Positions 1 through 9,040 are shown, numbered from the stretch's first letter. The stretch is DNA of 64,000 nt from an uncultured Lachnospiraceae bacterium (GCA_951800685.1 CATOJY010000001.1:62001-126000), one strand, 5' to 3'. Notes: generated by a model from the letters alone, not told the origin. Numbers and translations are program-made.

Positions 1-2
1 TA

Positions 3-293
3 AAAGAAAATCAAAAAGAAAATAATGTGTTTGTCTATGGCATGGGAAAAAATGGAGTCCGTCTGTATCATCAAATGAAGGAACTTGGCATTGAAATAAG
101 GAGCTTTGTTGATTGCGATGTCAAGAAGCAGAAAACAGGGTATGACGGGAAAAACTGCCTGTCACCAGAGGAAATTAACGGGGAAAAGGATTGGATCATT
201 ATATCAACAGAGAGCTATCATGAAATATGGGGAAAATTGAAACAGCAAGGTGTGAAAAAAATATTTGCAAGTTTTGCAGGATTGCAAACTTAA
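3..293 (+). CDS. Partial Rossmann-domain protein of a surface-polysaccharide locus (3' end only)
   Basis: The reading frame is open to the left edge of the window, so only the C-terminal ~96 residues are present. It holds the motif VYGMGKNG followed by a predicted beta strand ending in FVDCD. This is the pattern of the nucleotide-binding Rossmann domains appended to sugar-modifying enzymes, glycosyltransferases and PglD-like proteins. Another strand (WIIISTESY) and a final GVKKIFASF strand complete an alpha/beta fold. It lies 25 bp before an FnlA-like dehydratase, so it probably belongs to the same polysaccharide operon. The exact enzyme cannot be named from the fragment. An internal GTG at 27 could be mistaken for the start. 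Confidence 0.6.
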   Translation, partial: KENQKENNVFVYGMGKNGVRLYHQMKELGIEIRSFVDCDVKKQKTGYDGKNCLSPEEINGEKDWIIISTESYHEIWGKLKQQGVKKIFASFAGLQT

Positions 294-318
294 GAAAGTA
301 AGAAAGAAGGAGAAGTTT

Positions 319-1347
319 ATGGGACGGACAGATATTTTTGCAGGAAAGACATTGTTGATTACGGGAGGAACGGGTTCTTTTGGAAATGCGGTATTGAAAC
401 GTTTTTTGAATACAGAAATCAAAGAGATTCGCATTTTTTCCCGCGATGAAAAGAAACAGGATGATATGCGCAGATTTTATAACAACAGCAAGATTAAATA
501 TTATATTGGCGATGTGCGCCAGCTTCGGAGCGTACAGGAGGCGATGCGGGGCGTGGATTATGTGTTCCATGCTGCGGCGTTAAAACAAGTTCCTTCCTGT
601 GAGTTTTTCCCGATGGAAGCAGTCAAGACAAATATCATGGGAACAGATAATGTACTTACCGCAGCAATTGCAGAAGGGGTAAAAAAGGTGGTCTGCCTGT
701 CTACAGATAAAGCAGCCTATCCGATTAATGCTATGGGTATCAGCAAAGCCATGATGGAAAGGGTGTTTGTGGCAAAATCAAGGACAACGGATAAGACTGT
801 AATCTGCGGGACACGGTATGGGAATGTGATGTGTTCCAGAGGATCAGTCATCCCTCTGTTTATTGAACAGCTGAAAGCCGGGAAGCCTTTGACGATTACA
901 GAGCCGAATATGACGAGATTCCTGATGAGCCTGGAGGAAGCGGTAGACCTGGTGCTTTTCGCGTTTAAGAACGGACAGGCAGGCGATATCATGGTGCAGA
1001 AGGCTCCGGCGTGCACGATTGATACGCTGGCGCACGCCGTTTCGGATATTTTTGCAGAAGGGCAGGCGGATATCCATTATATCGGAATTCGTCATGGCGA
1101 GAAGATGTATGAGACGCTGCTGACGCGGGAAGAGTATATCCATGCGGAGGATATGGGGCAGTTTTTCCGGGTGCCTGCGGATAACAGGGAGCTGAACTAC
1201 GAGCAGTATTTTGAGAAGGGTAAAGTAGATGTGCGGGAACTGAAGGAATTTAATTCCAGCAATACGCAGATTCTGGACAGGGATCAGGTAAAAGAACGCC
1301 TTCTGGAGCTGCAGTATGTACAGGGAGAGTTGGAGACAGCAAAATAG
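319..1347 (+). CDS. fnlA: UDP-N-acetylglucosamine 4,6-dehydratase/5-epimerase (FnlA/CapE/WbjB family)
   Basis: 342 residues. Extended short-chain dehydrogenase that starts the conversion of UDP-GlcNAc to UDP-N-acetyl-L-fucosamine by 4,6-dehydration with epimerization. Visible features are the NAD-binding GGTGSFG near the N-terminus, the STDKAAYPINAMGISK block in which Met occupies the usual Tyr position of the YxxxK motif (known for this dehydratase family), and a C-terminal RHGEKMYE motif. The start at 319 is preceded by AGAAGGAGAAG. In-frame sequence reaches back to 265 but overlaps the previous gene and lacks a better ribosome site. It is followed 18 bp later by an FnlB-like reductase, and an FnlC-like epimerase lies further downstream, which supports the assignment. 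Confidence 0.88.
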   Translation: MGRTDIFAGKTLLITGGTGSFGNAVLKRFLNTEIKEIRIFSRDEKKQDDMRRFYNNSKIKYYIGDVRQLRSVQEAMRGVDYVFHAAALKQVPSCEFFPMEAVKTNIMGTDNVLTAAIAEGVKKVVCLSTDKAAYPINAMGISKAMMERVFVAKSRTTDKTVICGTRYGNVMCSRGSVIPLFIEQLKAGKPLTITEPNMTRFLMSLEEAVDLVLFAFKNGQAGDIMVQKAPACTIDTLAHAVSDIFAEGQADIHYIGIRHGEKMYETLLTREEYIHAEDMGQFFRVPADNRELNYEQYFEKGKVDVRELKEFNSSNTQILDRDQVKERLLELQYVQGELETAK

Positions 1348-1365
1348 CCCGGGAGGAGAAAAGCA

Positions 1366-2239
1366 GATGAAAGTTATCATATTTGGGGTAAATGGCATGG
1401 CGGGGCATATGGCCGCTCTGTATCTGGCTGAACGCGGGCATCAGGTAACGGGATTTGCAAGGCGTCCCCAAAATCTTGGCGAAGGCATCGTCTGTATAGA
1501 GGGAGATGCTTTGAATCAGGATTCGGTCAGGAGTGTATTGGCAGAAGGAACGTATGATGCGGCGGTCAATTGTATCGGAATCCTGAATAGGGCTGTGGAT
1601 GCTAAGTTGTCAGAAGGGATTTATTTAAACAGTGTATTTCCGCATTTCCTGGCGGAATGTGCAGAGGATGCGGGCGCCAGGGTAATACATATCAGTACGG
1701 ACTGTGTATTCAGCGGAAGTAAAGGGCAGTATACGGAGAAAAGTACACCGGATGCGGAGTCCTACTATGGAAGGTCAAAGGCGTTGGGAGAGTTGACAGA
1801 CGACAGGAATCTGACGCTTCGTACATCTATTGTCGGGCCGGAGTTGAAAGCGGACGGAATTGGGCTGTTTCACTGGTTTATGGGGCAGGATGGGGAGATT
1901 GACGGCTTTACGAAGGCAATCTGGTCCGGTGTGACAACGCTGGAACTGGCAAAGTCCATAGAAGCTGCTATGCGCCAGAACCTGACGGGGCTTTATCATC
2001 TGGTGAATAATGAGGAGATTTCGAAGTATGATCTGCTGCGCCTGTTTAACGAATATTCGAACCGGAACAGAACTGTGATTCATGCGAAGGATACTTTCGT
2101 GAATAATAAGTCGCTGTTGGATACGAGACAGGAATTGGATCATATCGTTCCGTCTTACAGGATTATGGTTCAGGAACAGGCGGAATGGATGGAAAAACAT
2201 AGGGATTTGTATAGCTGCTATTTGAAAGAACGGAGATAG
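1366..2239 (+). CDS. fnlB: RmlD/FnlB-like NAD(P)-dependent sugar-nucleotide reductase
   Basis: 291 residues. Short-chain dehydrogenase of the dTDP-4-dehydrorhamnose reductase (RmlD) superfamily, with GVNGMAGHMAA for cofactor binding at the N-terminus, the HISTDCVFSG strand, and catalytic YYGRSK (YxxxK). Between an FnlA-like dehydratase and an FnlC-like 2-epimerase the likely role is reduction of the 4-keto intermediate in UDP-L-FucNAc synthesis. An RmlD-type rhamnose reductase is the alternative, but no rmlA, rmlB or rmlC is present here. The ATG at 1366 follows GGGAGGAGAAAAGCAG; the frame runs back to 1316 inside the upstream gene without a better start. A terminator-like hairpin follows 27 bp after the stop. 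Confidence 0.75.
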
Positions 2240-2266
2240 TGCTTGTTAAAATTCAGAGTAGTGAGC

Positions 2267-2303
2267 GTCATCCTCTTTTTTAAAAAAGGGGATGACTTTT
2301 CTT
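2267..2303 (+). terminator. Rho-independent terminator after fnlB
   Basis: GTCATCCTCTTTTTT pairs with AAAAAAGGGGATGAC (one G-U wobble) with essentially no loop sequence to spare, and TTTTCTTT follows. It should end the upstream sugar-nucleotide transcript before the AAA-ATPase gene. Confidence 0.65.
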
Positions 2304-2416
2304 TCCGACAGTGTTATAGTACACATAAGCAATTTCTTTCTAAATAGAGTCTTTTTGTGACATGTGTTAAGAGAAGCGTGTTTTCTGCAAAATGGAATGG
2401 CGAAAGGGAGAGAGCC

Positions 2417-4126
2417 GTGGGAAGAACAGTGGCAATCGGACATCAGGATTTTGAAACAGTACGAAAAGAAAATTACTTTTATGTGGACAAAACGGAGTTC
2501 ATTAAAGAATGGTGGGAAAACGGGGACAGCGTAACGCTGCTTACCCGCCCAAGGCGTTTTGGAAAGACGCTGAATATGAGTATGCTGGAGAAGTTCTTTT
2601 CCGTGGACTATGCTGGAAGAGGAGATTTATTTGAGGGATTGTCTATATGGCAGGAGGAGAAGTACCGGAAGCTGCAGGGGACATATCCCGTTATTTTCTT
2701 TAGCTTTGCAGATATAAAAGAGACATCTTTTGAGCAGACGCGGAAAAAAATCTGCCGGATTATTAAAAGTCTTTACAACAGATTTGACTTCCTGCTGGAA
2801 GGGAATAGCCTGAATGAAAGTGAGAAAGAAGATTTCAGGCATATCTCTGTAGATATGGAGGACAATGAAGCGACTTATACATTGAAAGCATTGTCGGGTT
2901 ATCTCCATAATTATTATGGAAAAAAGGTAATTCTTTTGCTGGACGAATATGATACGCCCATGCAGGAAGCTTATGTAAATGGATATTGGGATGAGCTGAT
3001 ATCTTTTATGAGAGGCTTTTTTAATGCAACGTTCAAGACGAACCCGTATCTGGAAGGCGCTGTAATGACGGGCATTACCAGGGTCAGCAAGGAGTCTGTC
3101 TTTTCGGGTTTGAATAACCTGGAGGTGGTAACGACGACTTCGGAGAAGTATGGGGATAGTTTCGGGTTTACGGAAGAGGAAGTCTTTGCATCCCTGGATG
3201 AATTCGGACTATCTGAGAAAAGGCAGGAAGTGAAAAACTGGTATGACGGCTTTACGTTTGGGAGCTGTAAGGATATCTATAATCCGTGGTCGATTTTGAA
3301 TTACCTTGATAAGAAGAAAATCGCCGCTTACTGGGCGAATACCAGCTCGAACAGCCTGGTGGGGAAGCTGCTGCGTGAGGGGAATAAAAATGTAAAGCTG
3401 GAGTTCGAACGGCTGCTGCAGGGAGGGATTCTGAAAACGCAGATAGAGGAACAGATTGTTTACAATCATTTGACAGGAAGGGAAAGCGCCATCTGGAGCC
3501 TGCTGCTAGCCGGCGGTTATCTGAAAGTAGTGAAAACGGAATTTTTGGAGCGTACGGGAAGGTTTTCTTATTACCTGGCAATTACCAACAGGGAAGTGCG
3601 CGTTATGTTTGAAACGATGGTCCAGGACTGGTTTACGGAGTATGGGGACAGCTATAATGATTTCATTAAGGCGCTGCTGTTGGATGATGTGGATGCGATG
3701 AATGAATATATAAATAGAGTAGCGCTGGAAACGTTCAGCTCTTTTGACACCGGGAAAAATCCGTCTTTCCAGGAGCCGGAGCGTTTTTACCACGGTTTTG
3801 TACTGGGGTTGATGGTGGAACTGTCCGACAGATATGTGCTGACGTCGAATCGGGAAAGCGGTTTCGGACGGTATGATGTGATGTTGGAGCCGCTTTATCA
3901 GGATGATGATGCATTTATTCTGGAATTCAAGGTACATCAGCCCGCGAAAGAAGCAGGGCTGCAAGATACTGTGAATGCGGCGCTGCTGCAGATTGAACAG
4001 AAGAGATATGAAGCTGCGCTTACAGCGAAAGGCATTCCCGAGGAGCGTATGCGCAAATATGGATTTGCATTCCAGGGAAAACAAGTGCTGATCGGTTCGG
4101 CAAAAAACAGAACCTGGATCGGATAG
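2417..4126 (+). CDS. AAA-ATPase-like protein with C-terminal PD-(D/E)XK nuclease domain (PF09820/PF08011 type)
   Basis: 569 residues. The N-terminus has the family signature YVDKTxFI and a Walker A variant RPRRFGKTLNMS (FGKT at 48-51). Walker B is ILLLDEYDTP with D176/E177. The C-terminal part carries a PD-(D/E)XK arrangement: D487 in RYDVML and E503-x-K505 in ILEFKV. The family is abundant and often multicopy in gut Clostridia and Bacteroidetes; its role is not established. GTG at 2417 follows AAAGGGAG at good spacing and starts right at conserved sequence; an upstream in-frame start at 2357 has no ribosome site. It sits between fnlB and fnlC, behind a terminator, so it looks like an inserted transcription unit. 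Confidence 0.85.
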   Translation: MGRTVAIGHQDFETVRKENYFYVDKTEFIKEWWENGDSVTLLTRPRRFGKTLNMSMLEKFFSVDYAGRGDLFEGLSIWQEEKYRKLQGTYPVIFFSFADIKETSFEQTRKKICRIIKSLYNRFDFLLEGNSLNESEKEDFRHISVDMEDNEATYTLKALSGYLHNYYGKKVILLLDEYDTPMQEAYVNGYWDELISFMRGFFNATFKTNPYLEGAVMTGITRVSKESVFSGLNNLEVVTTTSEKYGDSFGFTEEEVFASLDEFGLSEKRQEVKNWYDGFTFGSCKDIYNPWSILNYLDKKKIAAYWANTSSNSLVGKLLREGNKNVKLEFERLLQGGILKTQIEEQIVYNHLTGRESAIWSLLLAGGYLKVVKTEFLERTGRFSYYLAITNREVRVMFETMVQDWFTEYGDSYNDFIKALLLDDVDAMNEYINRVALETFSSFDTGKNPSFQEPERFYHGFVLGLMVELSDRYVLTSNRESGFGRYDVMLEPLYQDDDAFILEFKVHQPAKEAGLQDTVNAALLQIEQKRYEAALTAKGIPEERMRKYGFAFQGKQVLIGSAKNRTWIG

Positions 4127-4174
4127 GAAAAGAGACAATGTATTCATTGTTGAGAATAAAAGGAGGAGAAGAGC

Positions 4175-5290
4175 ATGAAGAAACTAAAAGTAATGACAAT
4201 TGTCGGCACAAGGCCGGAGCTTATCCGCCTGTCTGAGATTATAAAAAAGGCGGATAAATATTTTGAGCATGTGTTTGTACACACAGGACAGAATTATGAC
4301 GACAGGCTGAATGAGATTTTTTATGAGGATTTGGGAATTCGGAAACCGGATTTTTACCTGGGAGTCGTAGGAGAACATCTGGGGGAAACGCTGGGAAATA
4401 TCATAGCGAAATCTTATGAGGTGATGCGGAAAGAAAAACCGGACGCACTGCTTATCTTGGGGGATACGAACTCGGCGCTTACGGCGATTTCAGCTAAGAG
4501 GCTTAAGATACCCATTTTCCATATGGAAGCGGGAAACAGGTGCTTTGACGAAAATCTTCCGGAAGAAACCAACAGGAGGATTGTTGACCATATTTCAGAT
4601 GTTAACCTTCCTTATACGGAACACGCCAGGAGGTATCTGATTGCCGAGGGTGTAAAGAAGGAGCATGTGTATGTGACAGGATCACCTATGAAGGAGATTA
4701 TCTGCGCCCATGAGAGCGAGATTGAAGGCAGCAGGATTTTGGAGCAGCTCCGGATGAAGAAAGGGAAGTACATTGTCCTGTCCGCGCACAGGGAAGAAAA
4801 TATGGACAATGAGCAGCACTTTATGAGCCTGATGAGCGCAGTGAACAGCCTTGCGGAAAAGTATCAGATGCCTGTGATTTATTCAGTGCATCCCAGAAGT
4901 GCGAATATCATGTCGAAGAACCATTTTGAATTTCATCCTCTGGTAAAAAAGATGCCGCCTTTCAGTTTTACGGATTACAGCAAATTGATGCGAAATGCTT
5001 TCTGTGTTGTGTCAGACAGTGGGACAATGCCGGAGGAAGCTGCGGTGAGCCGTTTTCCGGCAGTATGCATCCGAACCTCGACAGAAAGGCCGGAGGCTTT
5101 AGATAAAGGGTGTTTTGTGATAGGAGGCATCAAGGAAGAGTCTATCTTGCAGGCGGTAGAGATTGCGGTGGATATGGAGCCGTGTGAGACTGAAGTGCCG
5201 GATTATGCAGACGATAATGTATCAATGAAAGTGATTAAAATCATACAGAGCTATACAAGGATTATTGATGATAAAGTATGGAGAAAGTGA
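4175..5290 (+). CDS. fnlC: UDP-N-acetylglucosamine 2-epimerase family enzyme (FnlC/CapG/WecB-like)
   Basis: 371 residues, typical for non-hydrolysing UDP-HexNAc 2-epimerases. Signature sequences are VGTRPELIRL at the N-terminus, HTGQNYD, LGDTNSA, HMEAGNRCFD, ETNRR and SAHREEN, followed by DSGTMPEEA. In the FucNAc pathway this enzyme performs the final C2 epimerization. The variant EAGNRCFDENLPEE rather than EAGLRS is seen in FnlC/CapG branch members, as far as I recall. The start has a strong AGGAGGAG site. The stop overlaps the next gene by 13 bp, implying translational coupling with the epimerase at 5278. Confidence 0.85.
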   Translation: MKKLKVMTIVGTRPELIRLSEIIKKADKYFEHVFVHTGQNYDDRLNEIFYEDLGIRKPDFYLGVVGEHLGETLGNIIAKSYEVMRKEKPDALLILGDTNSALTAISAKRLKIPIFHMEAGNRCFDENLPEETNRRIVDHISDVNLPYTEHARRYLIAEGVKKEHVYVTGSPMKEIICAHESEIEGSRILEQLRMKKGKYIVLSAHREENMDNEQHFMSLMSAVNSLAEKYQMPVIYSVHPRSANIMSKNHFEFHPLVKKMPPFSFTDYSKLMRNAFCVVSDSGTMPEEAAVSRFPAVCIRTSTERPEALDKGCFVIGGIKEESILQAVEIAVDMEPCETEVPDYADDNVSMKVIKIIQSYTRIIDDKVWRK

Positions 5291-6372
5291 GAAGTAAATT
5301 GAGCGGTGTAGAAAAGGAAAACGTCTGGGGACTTTATGAAAGAGAGCTGCAGTATCTGGCGGGACAGGAATTTATCAGGGAGAAGCTGCAGGGCAGGACA
5401 GTGATGGTTTCAGGAGCTACGGGAATGATCGGAAAATGCCTGATTGATTTTTTGATGCTTTTGAATAAGACGCTTGAGAAGCCGGTGGATATTATTGCGT
5501 TGAGCAGGAATCCGCACAGGGCAGAAGAACGCTTTGCGGAATATTGGAAAGAAGAATGCTTTGGTTATGCGGCTTGTGATGTAAACGATGGGATTCCGGA
5601 ATGCGGCGCAGTGGATTACGTCATCCATGCGGCAAGCAATACACATCCGCTGCAGTATTCGGAAGATTCGATCGGGACGATTGTTTCGAATGTTATCGGT
5701 ACGAAAAATCTGCTGGATTATGCGGTTTCCCATCATGCGAGGCAGTTCTGTTTTGTCTCATCCGTGGAAATTTATGGGGAAAACAGGGGCGATACGGATA
5801 AATTTTCGGAGGGTTATCTGGGCTATCTGGACTGCAATACGCTTCGGGCAGGTTATCCGGAGAGTAAACGGCTGGGTGAGACACTGTGCAATGCTTATTG
5901 TCATACACATGGGCTGGCATTTACGATACCGAGGCTCAGCCGCGTTTACGGACCTACGATGTTGTCCTCTGATTCAAAAGCAATTTCCCAGTTTATCAGG
6001 AAGGCGGCGGACGGAGAAGATATTATACTAAAGAGTGAAGGAACACAAAAATACTCTTATACATTTGTGACGGATACCATTTCAGCGGTTTTGTATACGA
6101 TGCTTTTGGGACAGACGGGAAAAGCCTATAATGTGGCGGATGAGGATTCTGATATTATGCTGAAAGATTTGGCGGGCTGTTTGGCGCGGATTGCCGGCAC
6201 GGAGGTGGTTTTCCGGATTCCGGATGAAAAGGAGAGGCTGGGCTATTCTACGGCAACCAGGGCGATGTTGGACGCATCCATGCTGAGAGAGCTGGGCTGG
6301 GTTCCGAGAGTGCATATTTCCGAGGGTTTGGAGTGTACGGTGGGGACAGTTCGCATGCAGAAAGATTTATGA
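5278..6372 (+). CDS. NAD-dependent epimerase/dehydratase (extended SDR), nucleotide-sugar modifying
   Basis: 364 residues. It has a 40-residue N-terminal extension, then cofactor-binding SGATGMIGK, HAASNTHP, SSVEIYGE and catalytic YPESK. The C-terminal half has RLSRVYGP and SYTFVTD, typical of the UDP-glucuronate decarboxylase/GDP-mannose dehydratase-like branch. The substrate cannot be fixed from sequence. It overlaps the FnlC-like gene by 13 bp and is last in the polysaccharide cluster, so it probably provides another sugar nucleotide for the same glycan. Confidence 0.8.
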   Translation: MEKVRSKLSGVEKENVWGLYERELQYLAGQEFIREKLQGRTVMVSGATGMIGKCLIDFLMLLNKTLEKPVDIIALSRNPHRAEERFAEYWKEECFGYAACDVNDGIPECGAVDYVIHAASNTHPLQYSEDSIGTIVSNVIGTKNLLDYAVSHHARQFCFVSSVEIYGENRGDTDKFSEGYLGYLDCNTLRAGYPESKRLGETLCNAYCHTHGLAFTIPRLSRVYGPTMLSSDSKAISQFIRKAADGEDIILKSEGTQKYSYTFVTDTISAVLYTMLLGQTGKAYNVADEDSDIMLKDLAGCLARIAGTEVVFRIPDEKERLGYSTATRAMLDASMLRELGWVPRVHISEGLECTVGTVRMQKDL

Positions 6373-6438
6373 GGCAACTGACGGATAAAGATTTGTCCCG
6401 GTGAATTTTTCTATCAGCTTATTATTCTGGTAAAAACT

Positions 6439-6446
6439 GCCGATAT
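6439..6446 (+). promoter_or_regulatory. Possible sigma-28-type -10 element (GCCGATAT)
   Basis: GCCGATAT matches the -10 element used by flagellar sigma-28/SigD and lies 53 bp before the FliD-like gene. The matching -35 (TAAA about 15 bp upstream) is poor here (TATT), so this is only suggestive. Confidence 0.3.
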
Positions 6447-6498
6447 ATTCTATGTAATATGAAATTGGGTATTGCTATACCAGAAAGGAGATGTTTTT

Positions 6499-7353
6499 AT
6501 GGGTATCAGTGGAGTATCAAGCAGCAGGGCTTATGATTATCAAAGCACACTCATCAATAATTCCAGTACGTACAAAACTGCCTCCTATCAGGCGAAGGAA
6601 ACAGTGAAGAATCTTTCTTCCGGCAGTTCTGCAAACAAGACAACAAGCAGTGCCAGCAGCACAACAACATTCCTGATGGGATATCGGTCAACGTTGGAAG
6701 ATATGGAAGCAGCGGCTTCAAAACTGCAGGTTGGCAGTGCGGACAGCGTTTTTTCCAGGTATGAGGCAGTTCGTGCAGATGCAGAAGAAGCGTTGGAGTC
6801 AGGCGATAACGCGGCTTATGAGAAAGCGACAGCGGCAATGGAAAAGGAAAAGAGCAATATCATTTCCTCAGTAAAGGATTTTGTAAATCAGTACAATGAG
6901 ACAAAATCTTATCTGTCAAGCAATTCTAACCGTAGTTCGACTGTAGCTTCTCATCTGGCAGCTTTTGAGCGGGCAGTGCCGTCAGAAAAGACCCTGAAAG
7001 CTATGGGGATCAGTATTGACAAGTACGGAAAGATGCAGCTGGATGAGAAGAAACTTACGGAATCCTTAGACAAGGATTATGAGGAGACAAAGAATCTTTT
7101 AGGCGGTCAGTATGGATTGGCTGAGCGTGTCGGCACAAAGGCAACGGCTATCCTTGACACACCGGTCGATAAGATTGCAGGTGTTTCCGGAAGCTCTAGC
7201 ACTGGAAAGGGAAATGCAAGTTCTTCAGGAGCAGTTTCATCCAATTCGACGATGTCAGAGTCTTTCCTGGATTTTGCAAGGTTTGCAAGAAGTGGTGCGT
7301 ACAACCTCGGCAATTATTATGCGGTAGGGACAATGCTGAATTTATTAGTATAA
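6499..7353 (+). CDS. Orphan FliD C-terminal-domain-like protein
   Basis: 284 residues. The first ~65 residues are Ser/Thr/Ala-rich with no clear signal peptide. Residues ~65-220 resemble the C-terminal half of the flagellar cap protein FliD: FVNQYNETKSYL, then AMGISIDKYGKMQLDEKKLTESL, then a stretch that normally precedes the lf/gla helix. A Ser/Gly/Thr-rich linker and a short C-terminal tail follow. No other flagellar gene is in the window. Start 6499 has AGAAAGGAG at good spacing; an in-frame TTG at 6472 has none. A sigma-28-like -10 lies upstream and a strong terminator downstream, so it is monocistronic. It could be an exported surface or flagellum-related protein; function is not known. 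Confidence 0.6.
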   Translation: MGISGVSSSRAYDYQSTLINNSSTYKTASYQAKETVKNLSSGSSANKTTSSASSTTTFLMGYRSTLEDMEAAASKLQVGSADSVFSRYEAVRADAEEALESGDNAAYEKATAAMEKEKSNIISSVKDFVNQYNETKSYLSSNSNRSSTVASHLAAFERAVPSEKTLKAMGISIDKYGKMQLDEKKLTESLDKDYEETKNLLGGQYGLAERVGTKATAILDTPVDKIAGVSGSSSTGKGNASSSGAVSSNSTMSESFLDFARFARSGAYNLGNYYAVGTMLNLLV

Positions 7354-7407
7354 GGTAACAGGAAGCCGAAGGCTGAACTGTTATAGTTTAAACGCAGATA
7401 GTTATAC

Positions 7408-7444
7408 GGGCGGTGGAAAGCAGAAGCTCCATCGCCCTCTTTTT
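7408..7444 (+). terminator. Rho-independent terminator after the FliD-like gene
   Basis: GGGCGGTGGA pairs with TCCATCGCCC (one G-U) around AAGCAGAAGC and is followed by TCTTTTT. A smaller hairpin (AACAG..CTGTT) lies just upstream at 7357-7382. Confidence 0.85.
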
Positions 7445-7462
7445 GCGCTTGCTTTTTGGGAA

Positions 7463-7491
7463 TTGCTTTTCTATCAGCAAAGTGTTACAAT
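7463..7491 (+). promoter_or_regulatory. Sigma-A promoter of the miaB-mutS-mutL-miaA operon
   Basis: TTGCTT (7463-7468), a 17-bp spacer, then TACAAT (7486-7491). It lies 51 bp before miaB and just after the preceding terminator. Confidence 0.7.
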
Positions 7492-7542
7492 GGGGGCGGT
7501 TCTTAAAAGTATTCGTATGACAGAAAGGAAAAGGCCGGGAAA

Positions 7543-8988
7543 ATGTATAATGAGATAAATTTAGATAACATAGATTTAAGGCAGGAACCGCCGTTGGAGG
7601 AACCCGCCAGGCAATATTATTTTATGGCGGAATGCCGTCAGTATACGAAGCGTTTTTTTGAGGAAAACGGACGGCTGCCTTCTGCCAGTGTACATACCTT
7701 CGGGTGTCAGATGAATGCCCGGGACAGTGAGAAGCTTATCGGTATTTTGGAGAAAATTGGATATGAGATGACAGAAGATGAGCATGCGGAGCTTGTTCTC
7801 TACAATACCTGCACGGTCAGGGATAATGCAAACCAAAAGGTATACGGGCGGCTGGGATTTCTGAATACCATTAAGAAAAAAAATCCCCATATGAAAATCG
7901 CCCTGTGCGGCTGCATGATGCAGGAACTGTCTGTGGTGGAGAAGCTGCAAAAGAGTTATCGGTTCGTGGATTTGGTTTTCGGCACCCATAACATATATAA
8001 ATTTGCGGAGCTGCTGGCATCCAGTCTGGAATCAGACAGGATGATTATTGATATCTGGAAAGAGACGGATAAGATTGTTGAGGAACTTCCGGCTGACAGG
8101 AAATTTTTCTTTAAATCCGGGGTGAATATTATGTACGGCTGTAACAATTTCTGCAGCTACTGTATCGTTCCGTATGTGAGGGGGAGGGAACGCAGCAGGA
8201 AACCGGAAGATATCCTGCAGGAAATCCGGCGGCTTGTGCAGGACGGAGTGGTAGAGGTCATGCTCCTTGGGCAGAATGTGAATTCTTATGGAAAAAATCT
8301 GGAGCATCCCATAAGCTTTGCAGAGCTTTTGCAGGAAGTAGAAAAGATAGAGGGATTAGAGCGCATCCGCTTTATGACTTCTCATCCGAAGGATCTTTCA
8401 GACGAGTTGATTGAAGTTATGAAAAACTCCGAAAAGATATGCCGCCATATGCATCTTCCGCTCCAGTCGGGAAGCAGCCGTCTGTTAAAGATTATGAATC
8501 GTCGATACACGAAGGAACAGTACTTGGCTTTAGTTGAAAAACTGCGGAATGCAATCCCCGACATTTCTTTGACGACGGATATTATTGTAGGATTTCCGGG
8601 GGAGACAGAAGAGGACTTTCGGGAGACGCTGGATGTTGTGCGGAAAGTACGATATGACAGCGCGTTTACTTTTATTTATTCGAAACGGACGGGCACTCCG
8701 GCAGCGGTCATGGAGAATCAGGTGCCTGAGGATGTGGTAAAAGAGCGGTTTGACAGGCTGCTGCAGAAGGTACAGGAGATTTCGAAGAGAACCAGCAGCC
8801 GTTTTGAAGGGCAGACGATGCCGGTGCTGGTGGAGCAGGTAAACGAGCAGGACAGCCGTTTGCTGACAGGGAGGCTTAGCAATAACCTGCTGGTACATTT
8901 TCCGGGAACGGAAAATCTCATCGGGAAGATTATAGATGTAAAACTGGAAGAAAGCAAAGGGTTTTATTATATGGGGAGCTATAAATAA
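7543..8988 (+). CDS. miaB: tRNA-2-methylthio-N6-dimethylallyladenosine synthase MiaB
   Basis: 481 residues, normal for the long Clostridial form. Radical-SAM methylthiotransferase that adds the methylthio group to i6A37 of tRNAs. The N-terminal UPF0004 domain has cysteines in TFGCQMNARDSE, YNTCTVRDNA and CGCMMQ for one cluster. The radical-SAM CNNFCSYC motif is near residue 203, followed by RGRERSR, and a TRAM domain ends the protein. It precedes mutS by 52 bp. miaA, which makes its substrate modification, lies three genes on, so the operon links both steps of ms2i6A synthesis with mismatch repair. Confidence 0.97.
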   Translation: MYNEINLDNIDLRQEPPLEEPARQYYFMAECRQYTKRFFEENGRLPSASVHTFGCQMNARDSEKLIGILEKIGYEMTEDEHAELVLYNTCTVRDNANQKVYGRLGFLNTIKKKNPHMKIALCGCMMQELSVVEKLQKSYRFVDLVFGTHNIYKFAELLASSLESDRMIIDIWKETDKIVEELPADRKFFFKSGVNIMYGCNNFCSYCIVPYVRGRERSRKPEDILQEIRRLVQDGVVEVMLLGQNVNSYGKNLEHPISFAELLQEVEKIEGLERIRFMTSHPKDLSDELIEVMKNSEKICRHMHLPLQSGSSRLLKIMNRRYTKEQYLALVEKLRNAIPDISLTTDIIVGFPGETEEDFRETLDVVRKVRYDSAFTFIYSKRTGTPAAVMENQVPEDVVKERFDRLLQKVQEISKRTSSRFEGQTMPVLVEQVNEQDSRLLTGRLSNNLLVHFPGTENLIGKIIDVKLEESKGFYYMGSYK

Positions 8989-9040
8989 TATACGGTTTAG
9001 AGGAAAGATGACGCGGCAAGTGCATCAGAAAGGGGAAAAG

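Noticed and set aside
844-1398. Minus-strand open frame of 184 codons
   Set aside because: Antisense to the fnlA-like gene; composition is that of a mirror frame.
4127-4174. Small hairpin ACAATG-TATT-CATTGT before the fnlC-like gene
   Set aside because: Stem of six A/T-rich pairs without T-run; too weak to call a terminator or operator.
5588-6031. Plus-strand frame of 147 codons
   Set aside because: Overlaps the epimerase gene in another frame and gives an Arg/Trp-rich non-domain translation.
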